A stretch of DNA of 64,000 nt from Amorphochlora amoebiformis (GCA_054601695.1 BAAHQB010000146.1:62001-126000); one strand, 5' to 3'; positions 29,322 to 41,945 are shown, counted from the first letter of the stretch. The notes: a model not told the origin generated them from the sequence alone. A program made the numbers and translations.

Positions 29322-29387
29322 CATATTACAGTAGGACACCCGGTGTGCTAAGCCCAGCCACAGAACAAAGAAAGACTGATTTTAAGT

Positions 29388-29418
<31 letters not shown>

Positions 29419-29582
29419 GTATACATATATATATTGTATATGAGTACATATATATTTACATATATATATTATATAGATATATGACATATGTATATGTATA
29501 TATACAAATATATATATATATATGTATATATGTGTGAGTGTAAATATATATAAGTATTACATATATATATATATATATTATA

Positions 29583-29643
<61 letters not shown>

Positions 29644-29805
29644 TACATGCATATATTACCTATATGAATATACATATATATATATATATATATATATTAA
29701 ATAGATATATGTCTATATTTATAAATGTATTATACTTAAACAAACTTCTATATCCACCCATATATATTTATCCCATATATATCCTATATATGCAAATATA
29801 CATAT

Positions 29806-29861
<56 letters not shown>

Positions 29862-29984
29862 AGCATAGCATGTGGTATATTACTGACATAATATCCGAAT
29901 AAATATATATATATATATATATGTACATATATATATATATATTGTTAGCATATTAGTGTGGTATATCACTGACATAATATCCGA

Positions 29985-30028
<44 letters not shown>

Positions 30029-30066
30029 AGCATATTAGTGTGGTATATCACTGACATAATATCCGA

Positions 30067-30102
<36 letters not shown>

Positions 30103-30601
30103 AGCTTAGCAGTGTGGTATATCACTGACATAATATCCGATGATTTGATCAAGATCCTGTCAACTCCGACCACTTCAATTACTCCCGCCAAATTAAACTT
30201 GGATTTCTAAATTAACGCGCGGTCAGACCCGTGCGGTAGTCAGTTACTTCCGTTTCTTCCGTTACTTCAGTTACTTCCGTTTCTTCCGTTACTTCAGTTA
30301 CTTCCGTTTCTTCCGTTACTTCAGTTACTTCCGTTTCTTTCTTTTTTCCTTCTGAAAATTGATTTCGACGATTATTGGCTTATTTGTCGAGGTGCATCTA
30401 AGCGTAGGCGGAGTAGCTTGTATCATTTTGTAGTTTACCACTAGCTTGTACCTTTTTGTAGTTGATATATATGTATATATATGTATATATGTATATATGT
30501 ATATATATATATATGTAGATATATGTATATATATATGGATATATGTGTGTATGTATATATGTATATATATTTATATATGTAGATACATGTATATATATAT
30601 T

Positions 30602-30674
<73 letters not shown>

Positions 30675-30779
30675 AAGTATCTATACCTTTCGCTGTAGAG
30701 GAACTTATAATACGATGAGTTGAGAATATACATATGTATATATAAATATATCCATATATATATATATTAAATATATGTA

Positions 30780-30862
<83 letters not shown>

Positions 30863-30910
30863 GATTGGACGGTACAGGCTCTCAATTTGTTATCACACTT
30901 GCTCCGTCAG

Positions 30911-30958
<48 letters not shown>

Positions 30959-30968
30959 TTATATATGT

Positions 30969-30999
<31 letters not shown>

Positions 31000-31008
31000 A
31001 TACATATA

Positions 31009-31044
<36 letters not shown>

Positions 31045-31353
31045 TATATATGTATATATATATATATATATATGTAATATATATATATACATATATATAA
31101 ACACACACACATATATATATGTATATATATATTATATGTATGTATTATGTATATATTTAAAAGGATTATGTCCATGTATGTACAGATATTGTATGTACAC
31201 TATATACATATATTAGAAATACATGTATATATATATATGTACATATATATACCTATATATATATATATAAATACATGTATATATTACTTGTATACTATGT
31301 ACATCGAAGAATCGAAGGACAAGAAGTACGTGCTCTACCGGATGCGAATCTGA
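28416..31353 (+). CDS. Cyclophilin-type peptidyl-prolyl isomerase, central exons, divergent
   Basis: Exons 28416-28482, 29335-29385, 30699-30718, 30878-30912 and 31318-31353 join in consistent phase. The protein contains [12 protein letters not shown], compared with the family GDPTGTGRGGxSIyG, then TPGVLSPAT (family GPGVLSMAN), then [13 protein letters not shown] (family NTNGSQFFITLAP), then DKKYVLYRM (family LDGKYVLFGRV). Cyclophilins catalyse proline cis-trans isomerisation in protein folding. There is an insertion of about eight residues between GVLS and NTMSSQF. The N-terminal part, including the FHR active-site strand, was not found; a weak candidate reading YNVHGKAFHSLPP lies at 26608-26665. 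The last exon reaches an in-frame TGA at 31351-31353, one base before a good donor (G|GTAACC), so the gene is truncated, a pseudogene, or my last exon frame is wrong. Confidence 0.6.
29860..30135 (+). repeat. Four copies of a ~45-bp unit separated by (TA)n, in a cyclophilin intron
   Basis: TTGTTAGCATATTAG followed by TGTGGTATATCACTGACATA recurs near 29857-29902, 29941-29987, 30024-30071 and 30098-30140. The last copy continues into an open frame ([14 protein letters not shown]..., stop near 30212), which could be a further or alternative exon. The flanking cyclophilin exons join in phase without it. Confidence 0.85.
30235..30345. repeat. 27-bp minisatellite, about 4 copies
   Basis: Units alternate TTACTTCCGTTTCTTCCG and TTACTTCAG. 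It lies inside the same intron. Confidence 0.85.
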
Positions 31354-31354
31354 G

Positions 31355-33020
31355 GTAACCCTAACCCTGACCGTAACCCTAACCCTAACCCTAACCCTAA
31401 CCCTAACCATATCCTTAACCTTAAACCTCTAACCCTCTAACCCTAACCCTAACCCTAACCCTGACCCTAACACTAGCCTTACCCCTAATCCTAACCTTAA
31501 CCCTAACGCTAACTCCCTAACCATAACCCTAACCCTAACTCCCTAACCCTAACTCTAACTCCCTAACCCTAACCCTAACCCTAGATTTTGGGTTAGGTTA
31601 GGGAGTTAGGGTTAGGGTTAGGGAGTTAGGGTTAGTAGGGTTAGGGTTAGGGTTCAAAGAAAAGGGTTACTGTTAGGGATAAGATTAGGGTTAGAGATAG
31701 GTCTATATTAGGGCTGAGTTTATATTTAAGATTATGGATAGAAGTTTGGGTTAGTGTTAGGGTTAGGGTTAGGGTTAGGGTTAGGGTTAGGGTTAGGGTT
31801 AGGGTTAGGGTTAGGGTTAGGGTAGGGTTAGGATTTGGGTTAGAGTTGTGATTAGGGCCAGGGTTAGGGCTAGGCTGGGGTTAGGGTTAGGGTTAGGGCT
31901 AGGGTTAGGATTAGGGTTAGGGTTAGGGTTAGGGTTAGGGTAAGGGATAACCTAATGTTATCCCAAACATTAACCCTTTCTTCAACCCTAACCCTAATTC
32001 TAACCGTAACCCTAAGTATAACCCTAACCCTAACCTAACCCAAACCCTAACCTGATCTTATCCCTGGCACAACCCTTTCCTTAATCCTAACTCTAATTCT
32101 AACCGTAACCCTAGCTACAACCCTAACCCTAACCTAACCCTAACCCTAACCCTAATTTTATCCCTAACACTAACCTTTTCTTTGATCCTAACCCTAATTT
32201 TAACCGTAACCCTAACTATAACCCTAACCCTAACTCTAACCCTAACCCTAATCTTATCCCTAGCACTAACCCTTTCTTTATCCCTAACCCTAAATCTAAA
32301 ACTAATTTTAACTCTTAAGTAACACCAATCCTAACCTTAACCTGAGGCTGGAGTTTGGGTTCGAAAGTGATTTTTAGGGCTTAAGTGAGGGTCTGTAAGT
32401 GATTGTTAGGGGTTAGGGTTAGGGTTAGGGTTAGGGTTAGGGTTAGAGTTAGGGTTAGCGTTAGAGTTAATCCTAACTCTCTATAACCTTAGATACCGTC
32501 TCGATCTACCTTCAGTAAACCTGTAATATCGTATCTTAACCCTAACCCTAACCCTAATTGTGACACTGAACTTGAAAGTCCAAACGCTAACCCTAGCCCT
32601 AACCCTAGCTCCAGCCCTAACTCTAGCTCTAGCCCTAACCCTAGCTCTAGCCCTAACCCTAGCTCTAGCCCTAACCCTAACTCTAGCCCTAACCCTAGCT
32701 CTAGCCCTAACCCTAGCTCTAGCCCTAACCCTAGCTCTAGCCCTAACCCTAGCTCTAGCCCTAACCCTAGCTCTAGCCCTAACCCTAACTCGACGGTAGA
32801 CTTAAGGTATGAACGCTGACAACCCAACCCTAATGGACACTGACTTTGTTGAAGTCCAAACCCTAACCCTAACCCTAACCCTAACCCTAACCCTAACCCT
32901 AAGCTTAACCCTAACCCTAACCCCCACCCTAACCCTAATTCTAATCCTTCCTTACCCTCATCTTGTGAGGTAAATGTCGACATAACCTATTCTTCTTAAC
33001 CTAACCTTAACCCTGGATAA
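31355..33020. repeat. Telomere-like tract with two orientation switches
   Basis: C-rich CCCTAA units run to about 31583, G-rich TTAGGG units from 31592 to 31950, C-rich again to about 32335, a short G-rich part at 32400-32470, then C-rich. An 18-bp minisatellite (CTAACCCTAGCTCTAGCC) occupies about 32580-32790. Confidence 0.93.
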
Positions 33021-33225
33021 AGTGACATAAATATTACTATGTATGTAGTTATGTAATGTTAGGTATATGTAAATGTACTTGTGTAGATGTATTCATCACG
33101 TGTGTATTATATTTGTATTATGTATACTTATATATATCGTATTGTATATATATATATATATCTATATTTATATATATATATATTTTATCACATGCATATA
33201 AAATGTATATACATATATATGTACA

Positions 33226-33265
<40 letters not shown>

Positions 33266-33320
33266 AAATACATTTATATATATATATATATATCTGTACA
33301 TTATGTATATACATATATAT

Positions 33321-33372
<52 letters not shown>

Positions 33373-33548
33373 CAATAATTATTAAAAATAATATGTATAC
33401 ACATGCATATGTATACACATATGTATGTATGTATATATATATAAATATATATGTATATATAGTTAGTATATATATATTTATATATGTATAATATTCAAAT
33501 TTATATATATATATATAATATGTTATATATATGAATATAAATATATAA

Positions 33549-33663
<115 letters not shown>

Positions 33664-33687
33664 ATATGTATACACGTACACGCACAT

Positions 33688-33724
<37 letters not shown>

Positions 33725-33726
33725 GT

Positions 33727-33757
<31 letters not shown>

Positions 33758-33896
33758 AGTATATATATATATATATGTAAAATCTCTTATATCTAACATA
33801 ATATATGTGAATCAATCCTGTGTATATATATGTTATATATATATATATATATCAATATATACATATATATATATACACACACACATATATATATAT

Positions 33897-33946
<50 letters not shown>

Positions 33947-34025
33947 GTATACATACCTCACGCACATCATACATATACACACATATATATACATATATAA
34001 TATATATATATATATATATATGTAC

Positions 34026-34106
<81 letters not shown>

Positions 34107-34180
34107 GTATATATTGTTCATATGTATGTATGTTAGTACATATGTATGTATGTATCATATATTCTATTTTTATAATATAA

Positions 34181-34255
<75 letters not shown>

Positions 34256-34261
34256 CATATC

Positions 34262-34310
34262 AGAGAAAACGCTCGTTTCAATTTGACGATTCCCCGACCA
34301 CTACCCATCT
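34262..34310 (+). CDS. Candidate exon between (TA)n and a telomere-like array
   Basis: Borders ATCAG|AGAAAA and CTTC|GTAACC. Two frames are open ([16 protein letters not shown] or [16 protein letters not shown]), and neither is clearly assigned. The donor runs directly into CCCTAA repeats. Confidence 0.35.
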
Positions 34311-34532
34311 TCGTAACCCTTACCCTAACCCTAACCCTAACCCTAACCCTAACCCTAACCCTAACACTAACCCTAACCCGAACCCTACACTAACCGGAGT
34401 CAATGGTTCTCGGACTAAGACATGCTGAATTATCTGATCCTAACCCTAACTCTAACCCTAACCTTAACTCTAACCCTAACCCTAACCCTAACCCTAACCC
34501 TAACCCTAAACCTAACCTAACCCGAGCAGCAG
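34311..34532. repeat. Telomere-like block with one conserved box
   Basis: CCCTAA units surround a copy of the GTCAATGG ... ACTAAGACATGCTGAAT element at 34396-34440. Confidence 0.92.
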
Positions 34533-34538
34533 TGTTAC

Positions 34539-34587
34539 TATTGGTGACCCCTACGTGTCCATCGCTGCGGTCAGGAAAGCGGAATGA
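34539..34587 (+). CDS. Candidate exon SSVTIGDPYVSIAA, possibly terminal
   Basis: It follows a GAG|C border after CCCTAA repeats and reads SSVTIGDPYVSIAAVRKAE to a TGA, or ends at GCG|GTCAGG. The VTIGDPYV strand recalls the last beta strand of cyclophilins, but the in-frame stop at 31351 separates the two. Assignment is tentative. Confidence 0.3.
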
Positions 34588-34689
34588 CTCAAAGATTGAG
34601 TTATTATCTATCCTGATCTCTTTCTTTCAATTTTCAGTTTTTCTGTAATCCTTTTCTGTCTCTAGTAAAGTTATTTGTGCTTAATCCCC

Positions 34690-34965
34690 AAATATAAGCC
34701 AAGATTTTTGAGGATATTTTAGACATTATCCCGAATATAGCCCAAGAATTTGGAGATATTGCGAACAATTTCCAAATATAACCCAAGATTTTGAAGATAT
34801 TTCGAACATTATCCCAAAAAAACCCCAAGATTCTGAAGATATTTCGAACATTATCCCAAATATAAGCCAAGATTTTGAAGATTTTTCGAACATTATCCCA
34901 AAAAAAACCCAAGATTTTGAAGATATTTCGAACATCCCCAAAAAACCCCAAGATTTTGAAGATTC
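34690..34965. repeat. 42-bp minisatellite, about 6 copies, in-frame on the minus strand
   Basis: Units contain CCCAAGATTTTGAAGATATT and CGAACATTATCCC. Because 42 is divisible by 3, the minus strand stays open and reads a 14-residue repeat (NIFKILGFFWDNVR). I treat it as a repeat and not a gene. Confidence 0.8.
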
Positions 34966-34978
34966 CCATGTTTGTCAG

Positions 34979-35014
34979 GGCTATGAAAGATTTCAATAAA
35001 CCCAACCAAGACAG
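34979..35014 (+). CDS. Candidate exon with repeated donor junction
   Basis: Borders GTCAG|GGCTAT and ACAG|GTAATG, reading AMKDFNKPNQD. The 3' end with donor (AACCCAACCAAGACAGGTA) recurs at about 35733-35753 (CCAAAGACAGGTATTTA) and 35811-35830 (CAACAAGACAGGTATTG). The repetition supports a real junction. Confidence 0.45.
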
Positions 35015-35057
35015 GTAATGATTCCTATAGCTGTATTCAAATATACATAATATATAT

Positions 35058-35101
<44 letters not shown>

Positions 35102-35235
35102 TTAGAGAAAGAAAATGAGAGAGAGAGAGAAGAGATAGACAGAAAGAGAACATATATAGAGAGAGAATAGAGAGAGAGAGAGAGACAGGTAGAGAGAAAA
35201 CATATGGTATTCATGCATATATAAACATACATAAG

Positions 35236-35500
<265 letters not shown>

Positions 35501-35519
35501 GTATATATGTATATCTATC

Positions 35520-35580
35520 CCTTGTAGTTCACGAAAATATGTCTCGAAATCCTGAAACTCCATCATGTTGTCTGGATTTT
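35520..35580. CDS. Candidate exon of uncertain strand
   Basis: On + it reads [16 protein letters not shown] from a TAG acceptor at 35528 to a TGC|GTAAAT border at 35598. On - it reads [15 protein letters not shown] after a CAG. Both are plausible; phase with neighbours does not decide. Confidence 0.3.
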
Positions 35581-35668
35581 ATATATCTGTATTGCGTAAA
35601 TACAAAGACATATATATATATATATATATTATATAATATTATATATATATGTATTTATATATATATTT

Positions 35669-35705
<37 letters not shown>

Positions 35706-35867
35706 TATATGAAAATATATATGAACTTCACAAAACCCAACCAAAGACAGGTATTTATGTATCTATATTATTTATATAAACATATATATAATATATATAT
35801 ATATATATAACGCAACAAGACAGGTATTGATTATCTTTGTGTAGTGTATGCATTCATACGCACATAC

Positions 35868-36955
35868 ATTTCTCGATTTTCTCTTCTTCTCTCTCCCCTC
35901 CCTTTTCTCTTCCTCTCTCTATTATTCTCTTTTCTCTCTCTCTCTACTATTCTTTTTTTCTCTTTCTCTCTACTATTCTCTTTTCTCTCTCTCTCATCTC
36001 TCTCTCACTGTCTGTCTCTTCCCCCCCCCCCCCCCTTTTTCTCTCTTTCTCATCTCTCTCTCACTCTCTCCCTCTCCCCCCCCCCCCCCTCTCTCTCTCC
36101 CTCTCTCTGTCTCTCTCTCCCTCTCTCTGTCTCTCTCTCCCTCTCTCTGTCTCTCTCTCCCTCTCTCTGTCTCTCTCTCTACCCCTCTCTCCCTCTCTCT
36201 CTGTCCCCCTTCTCTCCCTCTCTCTCTCCCCATCTTTCTCTCTCCCTCTCTCTCCCCTCTCTCTATCCCCCCTCTCTCTCCCTTTCTCTCTCCCTCTCTC
36301 TCACTCTCTCTTCCCCCTCTCTCTCCCTCTCTCTCTCTCTCCCCTCTCTCTCTCTCTCTCTCTCTCCATCCCCCCCTTCTCTCTCCCTCTCTCTCTCCCC
36401 CCCTCTCTCTCTCCCCCCCTCTCTCTCCCTGTCTCTTCCCTCTCTCTCTCTCCCCTCTCTCTCTCCCTCTCTGTCTCTCTCGCTTTCTTTCTCTTTCTCT
36501 CTCACTCACTCTCTCTCCATCCCCCCCTTCTCTCTCCCTCTCTCTCTCTCTCCCTCTCTCTCTCTCCCCCCCCTCTCTCCCCATCTCTCTCTCGACTCTC
36601 TCTCTCTCCCCCGTCTCTCTCCCCTCTCTCTCTCCCCCTCTCTCTCTCTCTCCCTTTCTCTCTCTTTCTCTCTCTCCCTCTCTCTCTCTTTCTCTCTCTC
36701 CCTCTCTCTCTCCCCCCCCCTTCTCTCTCTCACCCTCTCTCTCTCTCTCCCTCTCTCTCTCTCTGCCCCCTCTCTCTCCCTCTCTCTCCCCCTCTCTCCC
36801 CTCTCTCTCTCTCTCCCTTTCTCTCTCTCTCTCTCTTTTTTTCTCTCTCTCACTGTCCCTCCATCCCCCCCCTTTCTCTCTCCCTCTCTCTCTCTCCCCC
36901 CCCCTCTCTCTCCCTCTCTCTTCCCCTCCCCTCTCTCTCATTGGTTCTTTCCCTC
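35868..36955. repeat. 1.1-kb polypyrimidine (CT/CCC) tract ending at a splice acceptor
   Basis: Almost uninterrupted C and T in (TC)n with C-runs up to 14. Long Ser/Leu/Pro frames on + and Arg/Glu frames on - are translations of the repeat. It ends in CTTTCCCTCAG|GCCCCG. Confidence 0.95.
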
Positions 36956-36957
36956 AG

Positions 36958-36987
36958 GCCCCGGTTGAAGAGTTCGTTTATTCTTAG
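36958..36987 (+). CDS. Candidate terminal exon APVEEFVYS-stop
   Basis: A strong polypyrimidine-AG acceptor precedes ten codons ending in TAG. Upstream linkage is not phase-proven; one other frame stays open much longer. Confidence 0.4.
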   Translation, partial: APVEEFVYS

Positions 36988-37119
36988 CCCAAGAGGAATT
37001 CGTAGCCCTTGCAACACACACACACACACCCAAACTGAGGTTTCTACAACCATTTTTCAATTGTTTTGCATTTAAAATATTTGTACATGTATGTATATAT
37101 ATATATATATATATGTATG

Positions 37120-37270
<151 letters not shown>

Positions 37271-37274
37271 TTAT

Positions 37275-37357
<83 letters not shown>

Positions 37358-37365
37358 TATATTCA

Positions 37366-37396
<31 letters not shown>

Positions 37397-37486
37397 CATA
37401 TATACATACATACATATATATATGGACAACAATCCGATTTGTTTACCTATATGTACACATACACACACACACATATATATATATAG

Positions 37487-37535
<49 letters not shown>

Positions 37536-37539
37536 TTAG

Positions 37540-37679
37540 GATGATAATAGGGGTTATGTTTGTGCGAACGAACAGGCAAACTCAGGGTTTATGGTAACAT
37601 TATAATATATATATACATATATATACACATGTAATATATATATATATATTACATTACATATACATATATATATATGTAA

Positions 37680-37718
<39 letters not shown>

Positions 37719-37723
37719 TTTAT

Positions 37724-37804
<81 letters not shown>

Positions 37805-38009
37805 ATTAATATAAAGAGATCTATATGTACAACTTATGTATTTATGTACGTATGTATATGGATTATGTATGTTTTTGAGTGCTATAGATATAACACACAG
37901 TAATTGAATGTATACATATATGTAATACACATATATAATATATACATATATATATAGTATATATTGATATAACATATAGTAAGGGATATTTGTATATATA
38001 GATATATAT

Positions 38010-38041
<32 letters not shown>

Positions 38042-38209
38042 GTACACGTGAACAAATATATCCTACACGTATGTATATATTTATATGTATTATATGTATA
38101 TATACCTATACATATACATGTACATGTTTTTGTAGCTACAAATATTACATAAGTTTATGTGCATGTATATTTATACATATGTAGACGTACATATATTTAT
38201 ATACATAAT

Positions 38210-38259
<50 letters not shown>

Positions 38260-38262
38260 TAC

Positions 38263-38309
<47 letters not shown>

Positions 38310-38356
38310 TATATATATATACATAGATATATATTATATAGTTATATTTTGTGAGT

Positions 38357-38389
<33 letters not shown>

Positions 38390-38711
38390 TTGTGCATATA
38401 TACATTGTTACGTACATTATATAAATCAAATTATATGAATATAATATTGTTAAATATACGTATATATTAGTGTTTATATTTCCATACATACATACATGGG
38501 GCGATACCTGGATTGTATTCTACATATATATATATATATATATGCGCAAACACAGACATATATATATATATACATATATACACACACACACACATATATA
38601 CATATATATATATATATATATACATATATATGTATATGTATATATTAGTGTTTGTATTTCCATACATACATACATGGGGCGATACCTGGATCGTATTCTA
38701 CACACACACAC

Positions 38712-38792
<81 letters not shown>

Positions 38793-38797
38793 TATAT

Positions 38798-38861
<64 letters not shown>

Positions 38862-39135
38862 TAGTGTTTATATTTCCATACATACATACATGGGGCGATA
38901 CCTGGATCGTATTCTACATATATATATACATACATATATATACATATGTATACATACATATATACACACACACAGACGTACACATATATATATATACATA
39001 TATATGTTTATATTTCCATGATGCCTGGATCGTATTCTACACACACACACACACATGTGTATATATATATACATATATGTGTATGTATACATATACATAC
39101 GCACACACACATATATATATATATACACACACACA

Positions 39136-39191
<56 letters not shown>

Positions 39192-39226
39192 CATATCAAT
39201 GTTTAAATTTAAATATATTACGTATA

Positions 39227-39265
<39 letters not shown>

Positions 39266-39559
39266 TTACATATGTAGATGGGGAGATACCTGGATCGCAT
39301 TCGACGTCTAAGACAACTATTTGCATTTGTCATGGGGGTAATACATATACATATATATATATGTATACATATATACACATGTACATATCGCATTCGACGT
39401 CTAAGACAACTATTTGCATTTGTCATGGGGGAAATATATTGTATATATATATATATATGTATATATATGTGTATATATATATATTATATGCATATATCGC
39501 ATTCGACGTCTTAAGACAACTATTTGCATTTGTCATGGGGGCAATACACACACACACAC

Positions 39560-39596
<37 letters not shown>

Positions 39597-39652
39597 ATTC
39601 GACGTCTAAGACAACTATTTGCATTTGTCATGGGAGTAATACACACATATAC

Positions 39653-39690
<38 letters not shown>

Positions 39691-39884
39691 GTGTATATAT
39701 ATACATATAATATATGTTCATATATCGCATTCGACGTCTTAAGACAACTATTTGCATTTGTCATGGGGGCAATATATGTATACGTGTGTATATGTGTGTA
39801 TGTATATACACATATACACACATACATATACATATATGACGGATTATACCACTTGCCTATATACAGGGCAGATGTGCTCAATGA
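37540..39884 (+). CDS. Unknown protein, three in-phase exons with an extensively duplicated middle exon
   Basis: Exons 37540-37593 ([18 protein letters not shown]), 39278-39337 ([20 protein letters not shown]) and 39867-39884 (GRCAQ then TGA) are all phase 0, with AG and GT borders. The middle exon is basic then hydrophobic, like a short amphipathic helix. The 5' end of the gene is not established. Copies of the two halves of the middle exon surround it. I do not recognise the product. The last exon is short and could be spurious. Confidence 0.45.
38469..39045 (+). repeat. Four upstream copies of a 5' exon half with its intron end
   Basis: The block TTAGTGTTTATATTTCCATA followed by (CATA)n and GGGGCGATACCTGGATCG recurs near 38467-38522, 38645-38700, 38861-38917 and, shortened, 39007-39041. 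Only the last ~25 bp of each match the exon at 39278. Confidence 0.9.
39385..39775 (+). repeat. Four downstream copies of a 3' exon half with donor
   Basis: CGCATTCGACGTCTAAGACA ... CATGGGGGTAAT recurs near 39388-39435, 39497-39546, 39593-39641 and 39726-39774. Two copies have a one-base insertion (GTCTTAAG). The donor is kept as GTAATA, GAAATA or GCAATA. Confidence 0.93.
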
Positions 39885-39890
39885 TGACAC

Positions 39891-39929
<39 letters not shown>

Positions 39930-40075
39930 GTATGTATCTACATAGACTTTATGTATATTATAACATATATATATATATATATATATAATACATATGTGTG
40001 TGTATATATGTATGCATACGTTTTCATATTAATACAGTTGTTAATATTTATGGCCATACTATATATGTTGAAGTC

Positions 40076-40113
<38 letters not shown>

Positions 40114-40130
40114 CCACATATGTGTATTAG

Positions 40131-40218
<88 letters not shown>

Positions 40219-40809
40219 ACACATATATATTATATATATATATATATATATTTATATAAATATTCATATATTTTAAGATATTTGTAGAATTTCTAAATAT
40301 GTATGTGTTGACACGTGTATCTTAATGATAATGGCGATTACGCAGCTGATATGTATGCGTTGACACGAAATCTCAATGATAATGGCGATTACGCAGCTGA
40401 GATGTATGTGTTTGACACGTGTATCTTAGCATCAATGGCGATCACGTAGCTCATATGTATGTGTTGACACGTGTATCTTAATCATAATGGCGACTACGTA
40501 GCTGATATGTATGTGTTTGACACGTGTATCTTAATCATAATGGCGATTACGTAGCTGATATGTATGTGTTGACACGTGTAGTCGAGTGGGTTCATCTTAA
40601 CCTTAATGGCGATTACGCAACTGATATGGGTACTGTGTAATTTATGAATGAATACACCTATTTATATGTGTAATGTGTATATTGTACATATGTATGGATA
40701 TTTATCTATATATATATATGTATATATACATATATATATTATATCTATACATATATATTTATTTATATATCTTTATATGTACATAAATATATGTATAAGA
40801 ATGTAATAT

Positions 40810-40851
<42 letters not shown>

Positions 40852-40931
40852 TAAATATATATATAAGAATGTAATATAAAATATATATATTATGTATATA
40901 TATATACATGCATATATATATATATATATAA

Positions 40932-40967
<36 letters not shown>

Positions 40968-41090
40968 TCGAATACATTTATGTGTACATATATGTATATA
41001 CGTCCATCATACACACATTTATACACACATATAGTATATATGTGTGTATATATATAATTAGGTATACATATATATACACACATATATATG

Positions 41091-41135
<45 letters not shown>

Positions 41136-41204
41136 ATCTCTATATTTATTTTTATGCATATGCACATGTAAATGCCTTTTCAATATATACATACACGCAC
41201 ACAC

Positions 41205-41246
<42 letters not shown>

Positions 41247-41474
41247 CTAAATATTTATATGTATACACACACACACATATATATGTATATACATATGCGC
41301 ATATGTATATGTATATATATATATATATGTATATATATGTATGCGTACATATATTGTTAGCACAATGGATTAGCAGAACGGTATTCCAGAGATGATTGTG
41401 GTTCACTTCATTTACAACGAAATATATAATATATATATATGTGTGTATATTATATATATTTATAATATACATAT

Positions 41475-41564
<90 letters not shown>

Positions 41565-41630
41565 GTATCATACATACTTGCATACATACATACATATAGA
41601 TAAAGGGAAATCACCCGCCAGTCCATTCAG
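39885..41630. other. Intergenic, mostly (TA)n, with an unassigned complex island at 41355-41420
   Basis: Apart from the ~55-bp minisatellite the only complex island is 41355-41420. It can be read as [17 protein letters not shown] after a TTAG acceptor, but no donor follows. Nothing else is supported. Confidence 0.5.
40290..40630. repeat. ~55-bp minisatellite, 6 copies, containing TTGACACGTGT
   Basis: Units read ATATGTATGTGTTGACACGT then GTATCTTAATCATAATGGCG then ATTACGTAGCTG, and copies are 85-95% alike. Each contains the palindrome ACACGTGT. It lies in an intergenic region. Confidence 0.9.
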
Positions 41631-41691
41631 GAAACTTCTAGAAATGCCCAAGCTTCTCTAACACTCTCGAATCTTCGAGAAAGTTCCGGAA
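41631..41691 (+). promoter_or_regulatory. Heat-shock elements (3-unit and 5-unit)
   Basis: At 41631-41643 GAA, TTC and GAA alternate with exact 2-bp spacers. At 41669-41691 five units (GAA, TTC, GAA, TTC, GAA) alternate with exact 2-bp spacers and no mismatch. This is the canonical binding site for trimeric heat-shock factor HSF. A chance perfect 5-unit element is unlikely. The target is probably the transcript beginning within the next 200 bp on +, but orientation of an HSE is not decisive. Confidence 0.8.
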
Positions 41692-41845
41692 GCGTGACAT
41701 AACGTGACATGGCGTGATATCACGTCCAGCCATCTATTCCGACCCGTTACTACAGGTTACTACCGGATCAGAACGATCCCCAAGAATCTCCGAAATCTCT
41801 AGCGATCTCGAGCTATCTACAGTATACGTGCATCGATATTTCAAC

Positions 41846-41909
41846 ATGGAATCGATATCTACTCTTCGAACTGCGACCCCTAATGCTATTTGTGTTGCTG
41901 CTATAACAA

Positions 41910-41945
<36 letters not shown>

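Noticed and set aside
32489-32983. Leu/Gly/Glu repeat open frame on the minus strand
   Set aside because: It comes from the 18-bp telomere-derived minisatellite; no splice or start context.
35837-37075. Very long Ser/Leu/Pro (+) and Arg/Glu (-) open frames of more than 300 codons
   Set aside because: They are translations of the CT-rich tract in all three frames at once; no codon bias or motif.
41352-41412. tRNA-like sequence: TAGCACAATGG matches an A box and GGTTCACTTC is near a B box
   Set aside because: The D, anticodon and T stems do not pair and only four acceptor bases match, so it is not a functional tRNA; at most a chance or decayed match.
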